The notes below the pieces were generated by a model. That model was not told the DNA's origin, did not search any database, and saw only the letters and a list, made by a program, of their open reading frames with translations. From Diplosphaera chodatii (Eukaryota > Chlorophyta > Trebouxiophyceae > Prasiolales > Stichococcaceae), in NCBI GenBank assembly GCA_032358165.1, contig JAALGY010000047.1, forward strand, positions 186,001-250,000: DNA of 64,000 nucleotides, given 5' to 3'. Positions 24,701 to 38,756 of this stretch are shown here, in pieces (position 1 is the first letter of the stretch; the number at the start of each line of letters is the position of its first letter). The translations under genes were made by a program, and so were the position numbers.

Positions 24701-25619
24701 AGGCAGACGCAGCACTGAGCAAATGCCTTCTCATTGGATGAGTCACAGGTGCCACTCCTGGTGCACTGGATGTGTCATTATTACTCTGACACGACCTGAG
24801 TGTGGTATGCATGAGTTGCACCTGGCATATGTATGGCGTGTTGCGCCTGTTTGTTGCAGGAGCTGCGTTGGAGCCTGCCAGCGGCAACGACGGCTGTGTC
24901 TGCTCCAGTGTCCGCTCGGGTGCCCCCTGCTGCTGCCCGTTCGGCCCATCCTCCTCATGTTGCTGCTGCTGCTGCTGCTCCTGCACTACATCCTGCTGCC
25001 CGCCCTCCTGCTGATCCCGCTTTACATCTGCCTGCTCATGCCCGCCCCGCTCGGCGGCTGCCTCGTCGGCTGCGGGGGCACAGTCTGAGGGGGAGTGCAA
25101 CCGCAGGGTGGCCTGAGTGTTGTCGGCGGCCGCCGGCGGCAGCTCGGCGTCCGACAGGCTGCCGGAATGTGGCGGTGAGGGCGGAGAGGGCGGCGCGAGA
25201 GCAGGCCGCTTAGGGTTTGCCAGCTGCTGCTGCGGCTGCGCTGGGATGTCTATGACGTGGGACCGCTGCTGTGGTGCCCTCGCTGTTGTCTGCTGCTGTG
25301 CTGGTGGTGCTGCAGTGGGAACGGCATCGGAAGCTGGCGTGGCACTCAGCCCAGCGTCAGGCGGGGTATCTGATGCCGGCTGCTGTGCTGCATCAACTGC
25401 ATGTCTGCCCTCAGATGTTGTGGACGCAAAGCCTGCTGGCTGCTGCGACTGCTGGGCTGCATGGGCTGCCTCTGCAGAGTCCGCAGGGCCCACAGCGGCC
25501 ATTGCACCTGAAGAATTAGGCCGCTCAGCGCCCACCTGCTGCTCAGCTGCTGGCCGCTGCTGCGTCTGTACGCTGTCTGGCTGGGAGGCTGCCGCCCCTT
25601 GGGGCTCATGCGACTGCAT
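21778..25619 (-). CDS. SBP-box transcription factor 3 (about 699 aa)
   Basis: Exons complement(join(21778..22003,22208..22329,22541..22687,22848..22988,23151..23296,23487..23687,23857..24005,24260..24342,24543..24629,24822..25619)); phases close throughout. Exon 1 (266 codons) is Gln/Ala/Pro-rich with polyglutamine. It ends NTPYICQ, which joins VDGCGRNLAKEK, CKSH, YCQQCSVFH and the Cys of KRSCRARLSWHNNKRRKK: a complete SBP domain with both zinc sites and the basic signal. C-terminal exons are Ala/Gln-rich helical segments (GSQLAQLQASSNLLAAAQ), ending in a conserved-looking DWKARLLQRFHSAH. The intron after exon 22848..22988 starts GC (CAG/GCAAGC). The start was set at the first ATG of the open frame. 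The gene is divergent from PCNA. Confidence 0.87.
22255..22275 (-). repeat. CAG microsatellite encoding seven glutamines
   Basis: Seven CTG triplets on the plus strand, read as CAG in the 22208..22329 exon of SBP-box gene 3. The exon also holds the helical segment SLINVVRAAFERQ. Confidence 0.85.
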
Positions 25620-27019
25620 GGCTGGCTCGGGCGGCACGGTCAACAGCCAACACACGCCCCTAGCAACTACGGACTCTGGCCTCGGAACCCCGCTGCCCGA
25701 CCCGCGTCTGCGGCTTGCTGTTGGAGCAGCAATCAACGTCTGTTCCGTTGAAGCGTGCAGCGTGAACGCCTGCTGTGACAGGTGCCGGATGGACACCTGT
25801 GCAGGGAGCAAAGGTCAGCAGAACTGAGGAGTTAGCTTGTACTGAGGTCCAATCAGCCGGCAACTGCCGCAGCCGACACGCATTGCAGCTGAGCGCTCGA
25901 GCGTGCACCATAATGCGTTCCCCCTATGGCAGTTGCAACTTGCCGTCCTAACAAGTAACACCGCTCATGACTGAGGTTCCGACTGTGGGTGACAAGGCCG
26001 GACACACGCAGTCCGTGGCCTCACGGCACGGCCCTACGCTCAGGGAGTGCAGCTCAGGATCAAAAAGCTGACCAACGCTAGCTTGTGCCGTGCGCCAGCC
26101 GTAGCAGGTCAGGCGCAACGCCATGCTGGCGCAGTCAACTGCAGATGACGACGGTCGCAATAACGACCAGCGGCACCAGGGACAAGCCTGAGCGCCCCGC
26201 AATGCAACCCCGAACGGCAGATACGGCGGCGGAGGCGAACGCCCCCGCTACGTACGGCTGCACAGCGCCTCAGCTGCACACCAACAAGCTGCTCCCGAGC
26301 CGGTTCCTTGCCAAGCATATACGCTCGATAGGCATGGACGGCAACGACGGCAAATGCATGGTAGCAGCTAGTGCAGCATAGTAGGCAGTCGCACGAGCCA
26401 TGAAGGCAGCGTGGCAGCCGCTGCAGCTGATTGTGGCTGAGAGGATTGCGAGCCTACCTGTACTTGCGACCCGCCAGTCGGCGCAGCGCTGGGTTGATGC
26501 GTGCGACGCTGATGTAAGAGGATCTAGCACGCAGTGACACAGCTCGCGGCCCGAAGCCCACCCTGCCCCAACCTGATACAGCCCACTGGCCCACTTGCCT
26601 GCGCTTCACGGCTGCTCCCAGCACACTCACAATTCGCTGGTCCGCCCGTCAGACGATGCCCATGCGACACTAGTCGTGGACGCGGTGCGTGACGAACGGC
26701 CTGCCGACAACGCCGTGCCGGTCACAGCTGTGGCCCTGTGGGTCATATGCCGTAATTTAGGTGCAGCTATGTCCTCGTTGTAAATACACATTGGGTAGTA
26801 ACAGTAAAGTACCAGCCACAGCATGCACAGCATTTCTGTGCATGCCACATAGTCAACATAGACCGCTTGCTGCTTCAGCCCAACACGCTTTAACTGCTTG
26901 TCGTTACTACTGCTTCACTGCTGCTGCCGATCGCGAGCACCCACATATCCGTTGCTTGCCAGTTGAGCCTGCAGTAGAGCCTATCGAGTGCATCGCAGTT
27001 GCAGTCGAAGGCAGCCACC
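25620..27019. other. Divergent promoter region of SBP-box gene 3 and PCNA
   Basis: About 1.4 kb between two genes transcribed away from each other. The minus-strand frame of SBP-box gene 3 is open to about 25811 without a better ATG. A CACAG acceptor-like site near 25800 leaves room for an upstream exon. No other gene was recognised. Confidence 0.35.
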
Positions 27020-29467
<2,448 letters not shown>

Positions 29468-29721
29468 AAATGGTCCGCAGTGGCTCATCGCAATAGGTTG
29501 TTGTGGTGCACCTCCCGGCAGACCCTGGCATTGCCATTGCCAGCCTGGTGCATGGTGGCCCAGGTCCTGCCTGGCCTGTGCCATACGCAGGCAGGTGGTT
29601 GGATGTTGTTTTGACATATTCCTGCCTACGGGTGCCCCTATCAGAACAAGTCGGCAGTGCATCAGTACCTAACCAGGACAACACTACTCAGGATGCTTGT
29701 GCGCAATACTGAACGAAGGGC

Positions 29722-29726
29722 TTACA
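29722..29726 (-). terminator. Candidate TGTAA polyadenylation signal, receptor-like kinase 1
   Basis: TTACA on the plus strand, TGTAA on the minus strand, about 370 bases past the kinase stop codon. TGTAA is the usual green-algal signal. A five-base motif can occur by chance. Confidence 0.4.
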
Positions 29727-29751
29727 AATGAAGGGCAGTTTGGCCACAGAA

Positions 29752-29756
29752 TGTAA
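29752..29756 (+). terminator. Candidate TGTAA polyadenylation signal, PCNA
   Basis: TGTAA about 285 bases past the PCNA stop codon, in the expected orientation. A chance match is possible. Confidence 0.4.
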
Positions 29757-30096
29757 CAAAATTCTGAACCAGCAGCAGGAACACAGTTTGACTTGTGCTC
29801 GCTACCCAGATGTTCAGTATCAGGTGTCAGCAGAGACACCTGCTCGTAATAACCTGCCAAAAACAAAGAAACTACGGATGCTGCAATAGGATGCGTGACT
29901 GTGATGTGTCTGCAACTGCTACACCAGCTGGTGGATGCCGACGGCCTTTCCACGGCCACTGCCCACCAGCCCACGCTTTCTCTAAAGGTGACAGAATGAT
30001 GCTGACCGGTCCAGTGGCAGGCAATCTGTGCCTCCTCAAATTCACGCTGTTCAAGCAGCCCAGAATATGCTTGTTCACGCATTTGCTCCAAAATAG

Positions 30097-33000
30097 TTAT
30101 GCTTGCAGGCCATCCGCAAAACCGGCATACATGTCCTCCCCGTCGTTCAGATGCTGCGCTTCCGCAAAACCGGCGTACATGCCGCCCTCGTGTCCGTTTG
30201 CTGCCGGCTGTGCGCCCTCTGAGAAGCGGCCATACACCGAGTACGCATCCTCGCCAGCATAGCTGCCGTCCTCTGCCCTGGCTGTCTGCTGCGGCGCCAA
30301 GCCCGCCGAGAAGTGGCCGTACACCGCAAATGCGTCCTCCCCATCGTAGGTGGCGTCCATGATGCCCAGTGGCTGTGCCCTCGGGTCCAGTGACGGCTCG
30401 GGCAGCAGCGGCGGCGGCGCCGGCAGCGGCAGCGGATGCGCCTGCTGGTACTTCTGGTACACGGCGTATGCTGCAGCGTTGCCGTTACTGTGGGTGCCGC
30501 CGAAGGCGGGCGCAACTGCCGGCTGCTTGACGGCTGCGCTGTAGGCGCTCATCGACTTGCGGGGGGCATGCACATTGGCTGGCAGCGCCTGCTGCTGCGG
30601 CTGCTGCTTCCTTAGCTGGCGCCTGCCCAGCTGCAGCTGCAGCGATGTCCACGGAGCTCTGCCCGGCTGCGGCCGAGGCGCCTCCTTGCCAGACTGCGAT
30701 CTGGCGAGCGAACGTGGCCGAGCCTGGGGCGGCTGCGGCGGCGGCAGCGCCGCAAGCGATGGCAGCAGCGCCGGGCCGGAGCCCAACTCCGTGTCATCCA
30801 TGGTCCCAAATGCTGCATATATGTCATCGCCCCTCAGGCTGACACAGCGCGCACCCGGCAGCGGGTCACCGCTGCCGGAAGCGCTGCCGGTGCTGCCGGC
30901 ACGCAGCTGGGCTCCCGACATCTGAGGGGCTCCCACCACCGAGGCGCTGGGCTGCGAGCTGCCATCGAACACAGCATACATGTTGCCGCTGCTGCTGCTG
31001 TTGTCGGCACTGCCGTCAGGCAGCAACTGTCCGTCTGGGGCTGCACCGGCGCTGGGCTGACAGCCACTGGCGGACATCGCGTTGGAAGCGTCATCGCTGG
31101 CTGCGTGGCTGGTGGAAGCACGGCTGGTTGCAGCTTCCAGCTGTGGCGCAGCTGGGGACCCGTCCTGCTGCGGCCCCAGAGAGTCCTGCCGCTCGAACGC
31201 GCTGTACAGGTCTGCAAGGTGGAGCTCCAGAGTGTCGGCATGGCCCCGGGGGCTGTCGGCGGCACGGACGAACTCCTGGATCTCTGCAAGCTCCTCCGCC
31301 ACCTGCGGCGTTGCAAGAAGCCACATGCTGCACGCCAACACTACTTGACCCAGCGTGGCGTGAAGTTGTTGGAGCTGGAGCCATGCCGAATGCAAGTGAC
31401 AGGGCAGCGCAGGCCTCACCTTGGCAGCGTCGATGAGCGCCGCAGCATCCGTCAACCCGAACTTGCCAATCGTCAGGCCGTCGGACGACGGCTGCGAGAC
31501 CGAGCCCATCGACAGGAAGTACTGGTCCAGAGGGGAGCAAGCAGACAGCTCTGGGTGCATCTTGAAGATACACCCAGAGCTTTGAGGCGGGGACTCCACA
31601 TGACTCTGTACCTCCTCTTGCTGCTGCTGCTGCTGCTGCTGCGGATCCTGCTGTGGCGGCGGCTGGTGCTGTGGCGGCTGCTGATGGTGCTGTGGAAGCA
31701 GCTGCAGCGGCTGCTCTGCATCGTCTGGCTGCTGACCGCCTGTGTCCAAGGGCGCTGCCGCAGCCGCTGCCGCCGCCTCGCCACTGCCACTGCTGGCCCT
31801 GTCTGCAGCTGCCTGGCGCGCTGCCGCCTCCACTGCAGGAGCGCTGCCCGAGTCCCGGCGTGCGCGCTCGACTGCAAACGGATTTGGGAAGCCGCCGCCG
31901 TCGAAGCCCGGCGGCCCCACACCAGCAGTCGCGTCGGCAAACGGGTTTGGCGCCCGGGACACCTCCTGGGACCGCACCCGGCGGTCCGCCTGCAGCTGCA
32001 TCCTGCTGCCATGGCCGGGCAGGTGGTGCTGCCGGCTCCTGCGCTCGCGCATGCGCCAGGCCACCAGCTGCGCCTGGAACCCCGAGTCCGTGTCCGCCGG
32101 CAGGCTGCTGGTCTGCACCGAACAGCTTCAGCACTGAGCAACGCAATGTTGAAGCAAAGTCGCAATAAGCAACCTAGCCATAGCCACAGCTACAGTCATG
32201 CGCCCCAAAGCTTACTGAGCAAGGGCACCAGTAATCCATGACAATTTCTCCGAAAAACTCCAGTAATGGATTTAAACCACGTTGCTGCCCACACCCAGCT
32301 GTGCACCTTGCTGTGATGCTTGAGCAAAGCCGCACTCATACACACACATTCCACAGGAGGCAGATGACGCAGATTGCCAGCACAATGCACAGCATGTCAG
32401 GGTTCAGCAGCACGGCAATTGCTGCTCTGGTGGTGCGCACCTGGACTCTGGACTCTGCACCCTTGCCGTGGCCTGAGGTGGATCTTGCCAGCGCGGGCAC
32501 ACGACCATCAGACATAACGCCAGCTGCATTGTGGACGAAGCCGTTGCTGAGTGGGGTGCCTGCAGGTCATGCAACGGACCACGTATGTCGCTCAACAGTA
32601 GATTGGAACCTCAGCAATGAAGCAGCACAGTCACGGCCTGCAGGATGTGACAGTGTTTGGCAATCAAGCACCAGCACCAGGCACACAGCGCTGGCCGCAC
32701 CTATTGTGCCGCCGTCCCAGCTGCGGGGAACGGCATGCGGCACGGTGGAGGCCCTGAAGCGATCCGCCGCCGCTGCGGTGGCTGCTGCGGAGCTGCTGCC
32801 GTCGATCGCGCCCACCACAACCGAGTGCTGGACAGACATCGTGATGGCGTCAAAGCACTCCTGCAGCCGCACAGCAGTCCATCGTAAGGAAGTTTGACAC
32901 ATCACTTCATGAGCTTATGGGCAGCTTGCTGCCCTGCATTTGGTATATGCTTCAAGGACTGCCACCGGGCCTATGGCCACACCAATCGGGATCGTGCAAC

Positions 33001-36000
33001 CCCATCTCGTGCGGCCCTGCAGATGTCCCCAACTAGGCAGAATCGCACCTTGGCAGTGGGGCGGTCCTCCGGCTTGGTGAGCATGCAGCGCTGGATGAGG
33101 TCCCAGATGTCCTGCGGGCACTGCTCCGGCACTTCGGGCGGCGGCACCCGGCCCCGCGTCACCGGCATGATCCCCGTCACAATCTCCAGCAGCACCACGC
33201 CAAAGCTGCAGACACCAGCTCAGGGTTCTCCACCTGGCGTCACACACCTCTGCCAGCGCAACTGTCGCGTCGAGCCCGAGCACTAGTGGTGGCAATCGCA
33301 CCACCCCATCCTCCAGCGGCTTGGCGGCGCCATGCAGATGGTGTGCACACCTGTATATGTCGGCCGACAGTCCCCGCGGGTCCTGCATCAGCACCTCGGG
33401 CGCTGCATAGGCGAATCTGCACAGGCGGGGCCTCTGCTTAGTGAGGCACTCGGGTCGGCAGGGTACGAACGCCATCTGCTGCCAGCCAAGATGACAGCTG
33501 CAGGTGGCACTGTTCTGCAGGCAACAGTGCAGCAGTCCACGGCAGAGCGGGTCAGCAGGGCACGAATGAGCAGGGGCTAAAGCTCACGTCCAGGCCAGCA
33601 TGTCGTCCTGCTCAGCGCCGGTCTCCACCATCTGGGCCAGCCCCACATCCGCGATCTGCATCATGCGGCAGTCGGCAAACAGCTGAGCACACCAGCACTG
33701 GCATGTACACGTGCAGCAAAGTAGGCCATGCATGCGGAGCATGGCTCGGGCAAAGCAGCAGCAGGAGGCGCAGTCGTGCTGTGTGCATACTTTCATGCGT
33801 CTGGGCTGAGCAGCGCCGCAGCACAGACTCCTTGCATCAGTCAGCGCACCTTGCCGACCATGTCAGCCGTCAGCAGCACGTTCTTCGTCTTCAGGTCCAG
33901 ATGCATGACCTGCATCCAGGACATGCAGGGCCCATCACTGTGTGCACAGTGCGCTACAAGATACTGCAGCAGCTGAACGTGATGGCTGCTCTCTGCGATC
34001 AGGAAGTCAACTTCATCCACATCTGATGCACGTAGGTGGCGGTGCAGGGACTCACGTCATGGGAGTGCAGGAAGTACAGGCCCCGCGCGATGTCAAGCGC
34101 AATTTGGTGGCCGCGGCTGTACCACCGCAGCTCCCCGAAGTCGTCAGCGGCAATCGCAGTACACAGATCACCGCCTGAACGGAGGCATGTGCAGGAATCA
34201 AGATGGAATCTTGTGCCTTCAGCATGCCAGAATATTCACCATGATCATTATGCCGTGACTGACTTGTCAGTTCAGCGACGGGTACCATGAACCAGTAGCG
34301 CACAACCGCAAAGCACGCACACCTTCCATGTACTCGACCACCAGCATGGGGTCGGTGCCCTCCTGGATGCAGGCGCCGTAGAACTGCACGATGTTGCGGT
34401 CATAGTTGAGCCCCTTCAGGATGGCCACCTCCTGCAGAGCCAGAGAGTCACACAAGTTAAGCTGACGTCACAGGGCCACCGGCAGTTTAGGCAGCAGACA
34501 TGGCGGCCACCCGTGGCACGGTACCAAGCACAGCGGGCGCTGGAGGCCAGCAGCGGGTGGACAGTGTCTGCACTTTGCTGGGAGCGGCAGACATGTCCAC
34601 ATGCATAAGCTACAGTTTGTCAAGCACTCTGCAGCTTTTGTAAATCACCTCGATGAAGTGCTCTAGCTGGCCGTCCCCGGTGTGGTGCAGCTGCTTGACG
34701 GCCACGTCCTGCACCCCACCCCGCAGCGCCTTGTACACCTTGCCAAAGGCGCCCTGGCCCTACGCAGCAGCAAGAACAGGGTCCACGAACACCTGACCAA
34801 CTCGATTGTTGCGCCAGTGCCCTGTGCGAGTCTCGTGCATCACTCGCGTACAAACAAGGGGTGTTGGCGGGGAGGCTTGTCAACCCACCAGCAGCCACTC
34901 TGTGCCATCATCACGCCGGCAGATCTGGATGTCCGATGGCGCAATGGCAAATCCCTGCAGCTTGGCGTCAAAGCCGCCCATGCCGCCATCCCTGCCTGCG
35001 GAATGGAAACCCAAGGTGGAATAGCGCGGAACGCACATGAGTAGGTGACACTGAGGTGAACACTTCGTGGCTACCGACTCCAAATTGCGAGAGGTCACTT
35101 CTGGTAGAAACACTCCATGTCATTGGCAAATGCGTCTGGCAGCAGTGCTCGTGAGCGTACCCGGGAGGTTGGGAAGTGCTAACCAGCCATGTCGCCTTCC
35201 AAGCACGACTGCAGAGCAGAAAGCATGGACTTGTTAAATGTGCAAGCGTGTCACCAAGTCTTTGCTTCATGTAAAGACCATGTGCCAAGGGCCTGGGTCC
35301 TGCTGCAAAATCGGGGGTAAGTGCGGGTGTCCTCTGGCACCTGTAACCAAGAGTCACTGCGACATACCTAGCAGGACGACCGCGATCAGCATCGCTGCCA
35401 GGCTGCCGAGCACGATGCCCACAATGGCACCGGTGGACAAGCCGATGTCTGCGCCGCCGTCAATTGTTGTAGCGTTGGTGATGCCGATGTCACTGCGAAG
35501 CAAACAACCAGCACTTGCTCAAACACATGTCCATACTGAAAGCTGTCTAGGGGTTTTTGCTGGAGATGCTGAGCGACCAAGAAGCTGTTAGTTGCTCGGC
35601 GAGTATGTCATGCCACAGGCTAATACAGCAGCAGCACTGTCAGTCGTGCCTGAGCGGCAGGATTGTCAGATCGCGGGCCGCGATGACCTTGGCCTCCTGC
35701 GCACGGTGCAAGTGTCTGCAGTTAGTGTTGAGGCCGATGGCACAGCATTCAGGTGTAATGCCTGCTCGGGGGTTCAGCTGTCGTTCACTCAGCAGCGTCA
35801 GCCATGTCTACGAGCTTGTCACGCATCCAACTGCATGGCTGTGCTTGAATGGCGCTACATAGGGAATGCACATGCACGACCCAGGGAATGCACAACCAGC
35901 CCAGTGTCAGAGTTGGCGCCACACGGCACTAGGCTGAACATGCGACACAAGGATGCATCTAGGGTTCACCGCAGGGGTGGGGTTGGGGGCTCCCACGCCA

Positions 36001-38756
36001 TAGTGCGCCGTCATCGTCACGTTGAGGGGCGGGTTCAACCTCGCCAGATTCGCGACCAGCTTTGGCAGCAGCACCGCCACGAACTCCTGGAAGACGGATG
36101 TCAGAATCTCAGCAGTGATGCTGCCCCTGACATCCTGTCTCTCAACAGCACGGTTCTGGTCGCCAGAGCTGCGGTAGGACGGCAATAGCAACAGAGCCTG
36201 GTGCCGCAAAACAGCAGAGCCGGCACAGCACAGCCAACACCGTGGCATGCAGGAAGATGGCGGCTATCCTGGCAGAGCCCTGTGACTGGCAGCCTTGTGT
36301 TCCCTGTCAGATCCGTTCATGGGTGCCGTGCAGGATGATAGCATTTGGGTCTACCTGTGGAGTGAAGGTGCCGTTGCGGTGTGCAGTGTTGACCTGCAGC
36401 TCCAGATCGGTGTAGTCGCCCGTCCCTGATTCCACGATGTCCGTGAAGTGGGCCGCCAGGAGCTGCGGCACCACATTGACGAGCAGCCCCTGCAGCCCGG
36501 TCTGCCCTTCAATGGATAGGGGCGCGGCCCCCGCGCCAGTGAACTGCATTTGAACCACCGTGACCATCATGAACAACCTAGTGGCTGAGCGATGCAGGCG
36601 GACAGGTCGCTGCATCACTGCACCACTGCATATATGTGCAAGCGTTGTGGGCGTATATGTTGTTCAGGTGCCAGCTTTAATGTTGAGCGCCTATCTTGGG
36701 CACACATGCTTGGCACAATGCAAGGGTGGACATACCGTTAAGTGTGCATGGAAGCTGGTCCCCGTCACGATATCGTACTGCGGTAGACGTGCGCCGACCG
36801 TGAGGTAGTTGGCAGGAAAGTCGATGGACAGCGGCAGGAAGTCCGCCTGGCAACAGGAAGCACCGCCCACATGAGAAACCTACTTCTCCTGTCACAGCGG
36901 CTTAGGTTATGCACTGTCTGCAGCCCAGCGTGCCTGTTGAGCACTGCATCACACTCCATGCAGCAGTTGCTGTCATGCAGCATTCTGGGGGGTCCCATGC
37001 GCACCTCGTAGCCGAATATCTCCAGAGAGCTAATGAGTGCCCGGCGCTGGTACCCGTCACTTGCCCGCACCAGGCCAGTGCGGGAGAAGCTCGACTGGGG
37101 CGTGAACCCCACCACAACGTGTGCATCGACCGCGTGGAACGCGCTCCGCACTGCGCAGCCAGCCTCAGACCTTTTGTGCACAGCCATACAGCCTTCAGGC
37201 TCCAGGGGGAGCCTGGCGAGCTGCCGTCAACTCACTGTCAAGGGGGTCTTATTGCAGTGACCCACCAACAGCAAACTGCAGCGCCTGTACTGATGTCGTC
37301 AGCTGTTCGGGACCAAGGCATGTATGGCACCTGTTGCATTTCTTTCGGGGCGGACTTCCGTACGAGCCGCCGGCGGCGGCGGCTGCGTGCTGCTGGGGCT
37401 CTGCAGCAGCCGGCGGGCAGAGCTGCCTGCCCTGCTGCTGCCAGAGCCCGACAGGCTGCTGCCCAGCAGCGCACCCTGCAGCAGCCGCCGGGTCGCGGCC
37501 TTCGCGCCTGGCGGCGGCGCACGCACCCGGGTGGTGCGCCCGCCTGCAGCAACACCACACAAACGCTCTGGAAATCCTCATCAGAGTCAGAGAATGACAG
37601 CCAGTCAAACCCAGCAGGACCCTTGCCGCTGCCGCTGCGCAATGCTGTCTGCTTGCCTCCGAGCAACGGCATCACGAGGCTGCGCACTGCACTCAGCAAG
37701 CCGACCACCTTCTCACCAGTCGGAGCGGAGCCCAGCCTCACACCTGGGGTGGGGCCCGTGCTCAGGGGGCTCGTCGGTACGGTGGTCACGGGCGCGGCCT
37801 GCGCCGCGGTCACGGTGACCTGCGACTCGAACTTGTTCAGGGAGATGGTGGAGGCGAACGCCCGCTGGATGGCCAGCCGAAGGTCGGGCGTGACGGGCTG
37901 CGTGTCGGGTCCCACGATCTGTTCACTCGAACCAGCGCAAGTGTCAACATACCACCGTTGCCAGGTGTGCGCTACCACAGCGTCGCATCAGCAGGCAATG
38001 CTTTGCGCTCCTCGCATCGGACTGCACATGCAGCCACGACAGTCACAGCAGCAGCTAGCTTAAGGCCTGCCAATAGGTGGCAGATGGCCGACGCTGCTCA
38101 GGCAAGCAGCAGCAGGGGCACCCTGCAGGCGCAGTCTGATAAGATTTGCTGCGGCTGCAGCATCCAGCCAGGAGTGGAGACTCAAACAGACACGCACCCG
38201 CCAGGTGAGGTTCAGGTAGGGCGCGAAATAGCCGGCGGGCAGCTCCCCGGGCTTCAGCAGCGACAGGGTGGGGGTGCTGAAGTCGTCGGCGCTCTCCGAG
38301 CCCTCGATGGCCCGTGCATCGACATCTGCATGGGGATGGAACTGCTCTTCTGAGGCCAGCGAATGGCTTCACACACGGGTCCGGAGTCAGTCCTGAGTGC
38401 AGCTGCCCCAGCCCGGTGAGCCATGTGGTTGTGTGTCTATCATAGGGGTGCGCACCACCAGGGGCATCAGCGGCGGCCAGCGCGGCAGCGGACGCCGCTG
38501 CATCAGGCGCTGGTGCGGTTGCGGGGTTGTTGATCGACGGCAGCTCGATCGCAGCCGCCTGCGGCGCAACCGCTGGCGCATCTGCAGGGCCTGCCGCTGA
38601 CGCAGCCTGCTGCAGGTGCCGGGCAGTGGCATGTGCGCCCCTGCCGATGCCGCTGCTGCCATCAAGCGCGGAAGCCGGCCATGAACCGGCACACAGCAGC
38701 AACACTACCGCCGTGCGGACCACCCGGCAGTGCCAAACCAGCCTGGCTGCCGTCAT
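30097..38756 (-). CDS. Receptor-like kinase 1, 22 exons, about 1,506 aa
   Basis: Exons complement(join(30097..31302,31420..32112,32441..32559,32701..32860,33049..33205,33351..33416,33588..33682,33850..33909,34056..34174,34323..34431,34649..34759,34889..34995,35368..35492,35650..35696,35970..36086,36355..36543,36736..36846,37005..37150,37364..37543,37744..37918,38198..38325,38456..38756)); all 21 junctions close in phase. The signal peptide (VVRTAVVLLLCAGSWPASA) is followed by an unrecognised ectodomain to about residue 485, one membrane helix (TGAIVGIVLGSLAAM...), and a kinase at about 530-780. Kinase motifs are GQGAFGKVY, VAVKQL, EVAILKGLNYD, HLDLKTKNVLL, IADVGLA, YAAPEVL and DIYSFGVVLLE. 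Catalytic Asp, Lys and Asn are kept; HRD is HLD and DFG is DVG, as in chlorophyte TKL kinases. The tail of about 720 residues is Gln/Pro/Ser-rich, with two PNPF motifs and repeated Y-A-x-F/Y units. One intron (donor at 35649) starts GC. The gene is head to head with kinase 2. Confidence 0.86.
30103..31210 (-). repeat. Dispersed Y-A-x-F/Y motif repeats in the kinase 1 tail
   Basis: The last exon of kinase 1 contains about eight copies of an acidic/small residue, a hydrophobic residue, then Y-A/S-x-F/Y: DLYSAFERQ, NMYAVFDGS, DIYAAFGTM, AAYAVYQKY, DAFAVYGHF, DAYSVYGRF, GMYAGFAEA, DMYAGFADG. The last four are closely spaced. The repeats are read directly from the translation. Confidence 0.8.
31618..31641 (-). 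repeat. CAG microsatellite encoding eight glutamines in kinase 1
   Basis: TTG followed by seven CTG triplets on the plus strand, read as glutamine codons in the 31420..32112 exon. It is flanked by a His/Pro/Gln-rich stretch. Confidence 0.85.

Larger units (their letters stand above)
29468..30096. other. Convergent 3' region of PCNA and receptor-like kinase 1
   Basis: Both genes end here. Candidate polyadenylation signals are on each strand (29752-29756 for PCNA, 29722-29726 for the kinase), so the transcripts may overlap by about 30 nt or more. No coding feature was recognised. Confidence 0.45.

Noticed and set aside
30097..32118. A 673-residue uninterrupted minus-strand frame that looks like an intronless gene
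   Set aside because: Its upstream part begins at a CAG acceptor (32112) that joins the kinase exons in phase, and an in-frame intron (31303-31419) lies inside it. It is the tail of kinase 1.
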